Shown here piece by piece: positions 6,239 through 8,668 of a stretch of DNA of 8,668 nucleotides; the first letter of the stretch is position 1, and each line of letters starts with the position of its first letter. The translations under genes were made by a program, and so were the position numbers. The stretch comes from Phenylobacterium aquaticum. GTDB lineage: Bacteria > Pseudomonadota > Alphaproteobacteria > Caulobacterales > Caulobacteraceae. A model generated the notes under the pieces. That model ran no database searches. It had not been told where the DNA came from and saw only the letters and a program-made list of their open reading frames with translations. The stretch is taken from NCBI RefSeq assembly GCF_947378715.1, contig NZ_CANCLE010000161.1, forward strand, positions 1-8,668. Reading direction: 5' to 3'.

Positions 6239-7618
6239 TCAGGCGGTGGCCTGGCGCCGGCGCAGGTCGAGTTCGACGCCGAGCAGCAGGATCAGGAAGC
6301 CGAACACTGAATTGCCGGCGAAATAGCTGCTCTCGGTGACATTGTGGCCGATCAGGATCAGGGGCAGCAGGGCCTGGTAGATCCCGTAGGGCCGCATCGC
6401 CTGGTCGCTGGGGCGGGCGGAGGTCAGGGCGCGGCGCAGGGCGGCCAGGGCGGCGAAGGTCCACCAGAGCAGCAGTCCGAGGGCTGCAGCCAGGCCGATG
6501 GCGCCGGTGGTGACCAGTATGTCCAGATAGCCGTTGTGCGCCTCGTTGGTCGGGCTGTCGGGCTGGGCGAACCACTCGTCGGTCTGCAGGCTGGGCTGGA
6601 TCATCGGATCGATGTCCCAGAAGGAGCCGAAACCCAGGCCGCGCCAGGGATGGTGGCTCCACTCGCCGATCACGAACCGCCAGACATCGGTGCGCTGGGT
6701 GAAGGTCACCCCCCGGATCGGCGCCAGGGGATCGAGCGCCTCGACCGCGCACCAGGCCAGATAGGCGAAGATCACCGCGGTCAGCAGGCCGACGGCGGCG
6801 GCGAGAATGCTGCGGAAGGTGCGCGGGCCTGTGCTGAGCGTCCAGATCAGCACCGGGGCGAAGGCGAAGACGCCCAGATAGATGCCCAGGCTGGTCTTGG
6901 AGAGCGAGGCGACCAGCAGGGCGAAGCCGCCGGCCAGCACCGCCAGCCAGAAGGCCCGGCCGGCCCAGCTGCGCTGGGTCATCAGATAGGGCCAGCAGAT
7001 CAGGCCGCAGATCAGCATGACCGCGCCCAGGGTGTTCTTGTGATTGTGGATCCCGGCGAGCCCCAGCTCGCTCATCGAGACCTTGTAGCGGAAGATCCAG
7101 GAGAACAGGTCGATCCCGATCATGATGGCGCAGGTCCAGGCCATGACCGAATGCAGCCTTCGCCCATCGGGTTGGCTGAGACTCACGCTCAGGCAGATCA
7201 CCAGTTCGATCAGGTAGATGAACAGCCGTCGGTGCGAGGCGCCCGCGTCCAGCGCCCACAGGCCCGTCGCCGCGAACCAGCCATAGAGCAGCAACAGCGG
7301 GGCCAGGGTGATCAGGGCCTGGGGCAGGGCCTGGCGGCGCAGCCACAGGATCGGGGCCGAGACGCCGGCCAGCACGATCCAGGAATAGCGGTTGACCGAG
7401 TTCATCACCCGGCCGCCGGTATTGGCGTCGATCACCGCCTCGTGGACGTAGGGGGTGGAGCCGATGAACAGATAGAGCAGGGTGGCCATCAGGGCCAGGC
7501 CGCCTAGCCGGCCGATCCAGCGGTCGGCGAAGGCCCGCTGGTCCGCCCGCCGCTCGGCGTCGACCAGGGTCCAGGCGGCCAGCCGGCCGCGCGGGGTCAG
7601 GGCGGCGTCAGAAGCCAT
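6239..7618 (-). CDS. O-antigen polymerase/ligase-family membrane protein (Wzy-like, Wzy_C domain)
   Basis: 459 residues, ATG at 7618. About 10-12 hydrophobic helices span roughly residues 35-450. Motifs of the Wzy/WaaL family are present: GIHNHKNTLG (189-198), LSKTSLG (239-245), QRTDVW before a basic/aromatic loop (308-313), HPWRGLGFGSF (323-333) and EAHNGYLDILVTTGAIGL (359-376), which together form the Wzy_C periplasmic loop and following helix. HNVTESSYF (425-433) is near the C-terminus. Such enzymes transfer undecaprenyl-linked glycan chains at the periplasmic face. Polymerase and ligase cannot be told apart by sequence alone, but the flippase, co-polymerase and export lipoprotein nearby favour a polymerase (compare Caulobacter HfsC). 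Its start overlaps the end of the upstream glycosyltransferase gene by 11 bp, so the two are probably translationally coupled. GAGG lies 10 nt before the ATG, within the upstream gene. Confidence 0.88.
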   Translation of the reverse strand: MASDAALTPRGRLAAWTLVDAERRADQRAFADRWIGRLGGLALMATLLYLFIGSTPYVHEAVIDANTGGRVMNSVNRYSWIVLAGVSAPILWLRRQALPQALITLAPLLLLYGWFAATGLWALDAGASHRRLFIYLIELVICLSVSLSQPDGRRLHSVMAWTCAIMIGIDLFSWIFRYKVSMSELGLAGIHNHKNTLGAVMLICGLICWPYLMTQRSWAGRAFWLAVLAGGFALLVASLSKTSLGIYLGVFAFAPVLIWTLSTGPRTFRSILAAAVGLLTAVIFAYLAWCAVEALDPLAPIRGVTFTQRTDVWRFVIGEWSHHPWRGLGFGSFWDIDPMIQPSLQTDEWFAQPDSPTNEAHNGYLDILVTTGAIGLAAALGLLLWWTFAALAALRRALTSARPSDQAMRPYGIYQALLPLILIGHNVTESSYFAGNSVFGFLILLLGVELDLRRRQATA

Positions 7619-8405
7619 CGGGGCGTGGCCTCAGGCCCAGGCGGATGGCGGCGGCGTCGCGCAGGCCCAGGCCCAGCCCGACCATGCCGCGCACCAGATA
7701 GCGCTTCCATAGCCGGCGCGGCTCCTTGACCAGCCGATAGAGCCAGACCAGGCCGGAATGCTCCATCCAGTCCGGCGCGGGGTCCGACCCGCCGGTGATG
7801 ACATTGATCGAGCTGCCGATGCACAGGCCGACGCCCACGCTGCGTCCGTCGGCGATGACGTGCTGGCAGAATTTCTCCGACTGGGGCGGACCCATGGCGA
7901 TGAAGACGAAGCGGGCGGGATGGGCGGCCACGAAGGCCACGGCCTCCGCCACCGCGTCGGGCATGTTGATGAAGCCCATCGGTGGAATGTGGTGAGCGAC
8001 CCGGGTCAGGCCGAACTGCGCCTTGAGCTTGTCGATGACCTCGGTCGTGGCGCCGACGACGGTCAGGGCGTCGTCCGGGCCGATGACCGCCTTGAACAGC
8101 CGGTCGACCACATAGGCGCCCGGCGCGAACTTCAGGTCGATCCCGGCCAGCAGGGCGGCGCGGCCGATGATCCGGCTGTCGTTGGTGCTGATCCAGCAGG
8201 TGTCGCCGCAATCGCGGAACAGGGCGTCGTGGCGGCGCAGGAAGGCGTGCTCGGCATTGGGGGTCACGAAGGCGACAAACGGGGCGTCGGCCGGGCGGCC
8301 GGCCAGCGTCACGACGGTCTCCTCGACCCCCAGGGGGGTGAAGCGCAGGCCTGCGAACCGAACCTCGGGCCAGACGGTCTCTGGGTCGGTTGAACCGCTT
8401 GTCAA
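7608..8405 (-). CDS. WecG/TagA/CpsF-family glycosyltransferase
   Basis: Cytoplasmic, membrane-associated GT26-type glycosyltransferase that adds the second sugar to a polyprenyl-diphosphate-linked acceptor (compare WecG, TagA and Caulobacter HfsJ). I chose TTG at 8405 (265 residues) because GGAG lies 6 nt upstream. The longer alternative, GTG at 8465 (285 residues), has no ribosome site and would overlap the divergent sugar-transferase start. Numbering from the TTG: TPNAEHAFLRRHDALF (48-63), WISTNDSRIIGRAA (71-84), a nucleotide-binding-like stretch LTVVGATTEVIDKL (114-127), FVFIAMGPPQSEKF (166-179), GVGLCIGSSINVITGG (191-206), then the family-typical C-terminal block APDWMEHSGLVWLYRL and EPRRLWKRY (210-236). 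The more common (L/P)DG around the catalytic Asp reads NDSR here, and PkQE reads PQSE, so it belongs to a divergent branch. The basic, amphipathic C-terminus probably anchors it to the membrane. Sugar donor unknown. Confidence 0.87.
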   Translation of the reverse strand: MTSGSTDPETVWPEVRFAGLRFTPLGVEETVVTLAGRPADAPFVAFVTPNAEHAFLRRHDALFRDCGDTCWISTNDSRIIGRAALLAGIDLKFAPGAYVVDRLFKAVIGPDDALTVVGATTEVIDKLKAQFGLTRVAHHIPPMGFINMPDAVAEAVAFVAAHPARFVFIAMGPPQSEKFCQHVIADGRSVGVGLCIGSSINVITGGSDPAPDWMEHSGLVWLYRLVKEPRRLWKRYLVRGMVGLGLGLRDAAAIRLGLRPRPDGF

Positions 8406-8456
8406 CAGGTTCTCCAATATAGCCTCAAGTCCTCGAAAGCCGCGGACGCACCACGC
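8406..8456. promoter_or_regulatory. Divergent start region of the two glycan-initiating genes, including the RBS for the TTG start
   Basis: This 51-bp gap lies between the divergent starts at 8405 (minus) and 8457 (plus). On the minus strand GGAG (8415-8412) with a 6-nt gap supports the TTG start. The only AT-rich patch, reading GCTATATT on the minus strand (8423-8416), matches a Caulobacter-type -10 element (GCTANAWC) at seven of eight bases, but no -35 lies at a proper distance. If it were the promoter, the transcript would begin almost at the TTG and exclude the GGAG. No good ribosome site precedes the plus-strand ATG. Promoter assignment is therefore uncertain. Confidence 0.35.
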
Positions 8457-8668
8457 ATGAGCCACAGCATCAGTTTACGTCCGGTTCTCGGCGGGGGACG
8501 CGATGTGCGCCTCGAGCTCGCCGGCAAGCGCGTTCTGGACGTGGCTGTCTCCGGTCTGTTGCTGGTCGGGCTGTCGCCGCTGCTGGCCCTGATCGCGCTC
8601 CTGGTGGTCGCCACTTCGCCTGGCCCGCTCTTCTATGTCTGTCACTGGGTGGGGCAGGGGGAGCGTCG
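8457..8668 (+). CDS. Initiating polyprenyl-phosphate sugar-1-phosphate transferase (WcaJ/PssY/HfsE-like), N-terminal part
   Basis: ATG at 8457, open to the right edge; 70 complete codons are visible. The segment KRVLDVAVSGLLLVGLSPLL (24-43), followed by LALIALLVVATSPGPLFY (43-60) and HWVGQGER (63-70), is the diagnostic N-terminal region of bacterial sugar transferases: K-R-x-(F/L)-D, a membrane-re-entrant helix with a Ser-Pro break, S-P-G-P-(L/V)-F-Y, then VG..G.R. The short cytoplasmic lead and absence of upstream membrane helices indicate the minimal PssY/PglC type rather than the five-helix WbaP/WcaJ type. It would transfer a hexose-1-phosphate or HexNAc-1-phosphate to undecaprenyl phosphate, the first committed step for the pathway encoded here. 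The catalytic Asp-Glu pair and C-terminus lie outside the window. It is divergent from the WecG/TagA-type gene. Confidence 0.85.
   Translation, partial: MSHSISLRPVLGGGRDVRLELAGKRVLDVAVSGLLLVGLSPLLALIALLVVATSPGPLFYVCHWVGQGER

Noticed and set aside
6344..7507. 387-codon plus-strand frame opposite the Wzy-like gene
   Set aside because: The Gln/Gly/Asp/His-rich translation is typical of an antisense shadow of a hydrophobic membrane protein. The minus-strand Wzy_C motifs are convincing.

Overview
The window is very GC-rich and almost fully coding. It has the look of an alphaproteobacterial chromosome. Caulobacterales (Caulobacter, Phenylobacterium or Brevundimonas type) is my best guess, from the base composition, the strong GC bias at third codon positions and the gene families present; no RNA or taxonomic marker gene confirms it. 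It is one polysaccharide synthesis and export locus of the Wzx/Wzy type, cut off at both ends.

Layout. Bases 1-1349 (minus strand, 3' end outside the window) encode a GumC/Wzc-like chain-length co-polymerase. A 190-bp divergent control region separates it from a plus-strand pair: an outer-membrane polysaccharide export lipoprotein of the Wza type (1540-2577) and, 25 bp later, a Wzx/MATE-like flippase (2603-3844). After a 108-bp gap with a recognisable promoter-like element comes a large cytoplasmic-type arylsulfatase (3953-6223). It is convergent, with only 15 bp between stop codons, with a minus-strand pair: a WecG/TagA/CpsF glycosyltransferase (stop at 7608) and an overlapping O-antigen polymerase/ligase-like membrane protein (6239-7618). 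Divergent from that pair, an initiating polyprenyl-phosphate sugar transferase begins at 8457 and runs off the right edge.

How the parts fit together (inference from the families): the right-edge transferase would load the first sugar phosphate on undecaprenyl phosphate. The WecG/TagA enzyme would add the next sugar, the flippase would move the lipid-linked repeat across the inner membrane, and the Wzy-like protein would polymerise it. The co-polymerase and the outer-membrane lipoprotein would control length and carry the chain out. The same set of functions builds holdfast and exopolysaccharides in Caulobacter, but the sequence alone does not say which polymer is made here.

The unusual parts are the sulfatase in the middle of the locus, with a Ser in place of the conserved Pro of its formylglycine motif; a roughly 85-residue Pro/Tyr/Gln-rich segment between the lipid anchor and export domain of the Wza-like protein; an inverted repeat plus helically phased direct repeats in the divergent control region; and a WecG/TagA enzyme with non-standard versions of the family motifs. 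I see no tRNA, rRNA, CRISPR array, insertion sequence or convincing intrinsic terminator, and no gene-free stretch longer than 190 bp.
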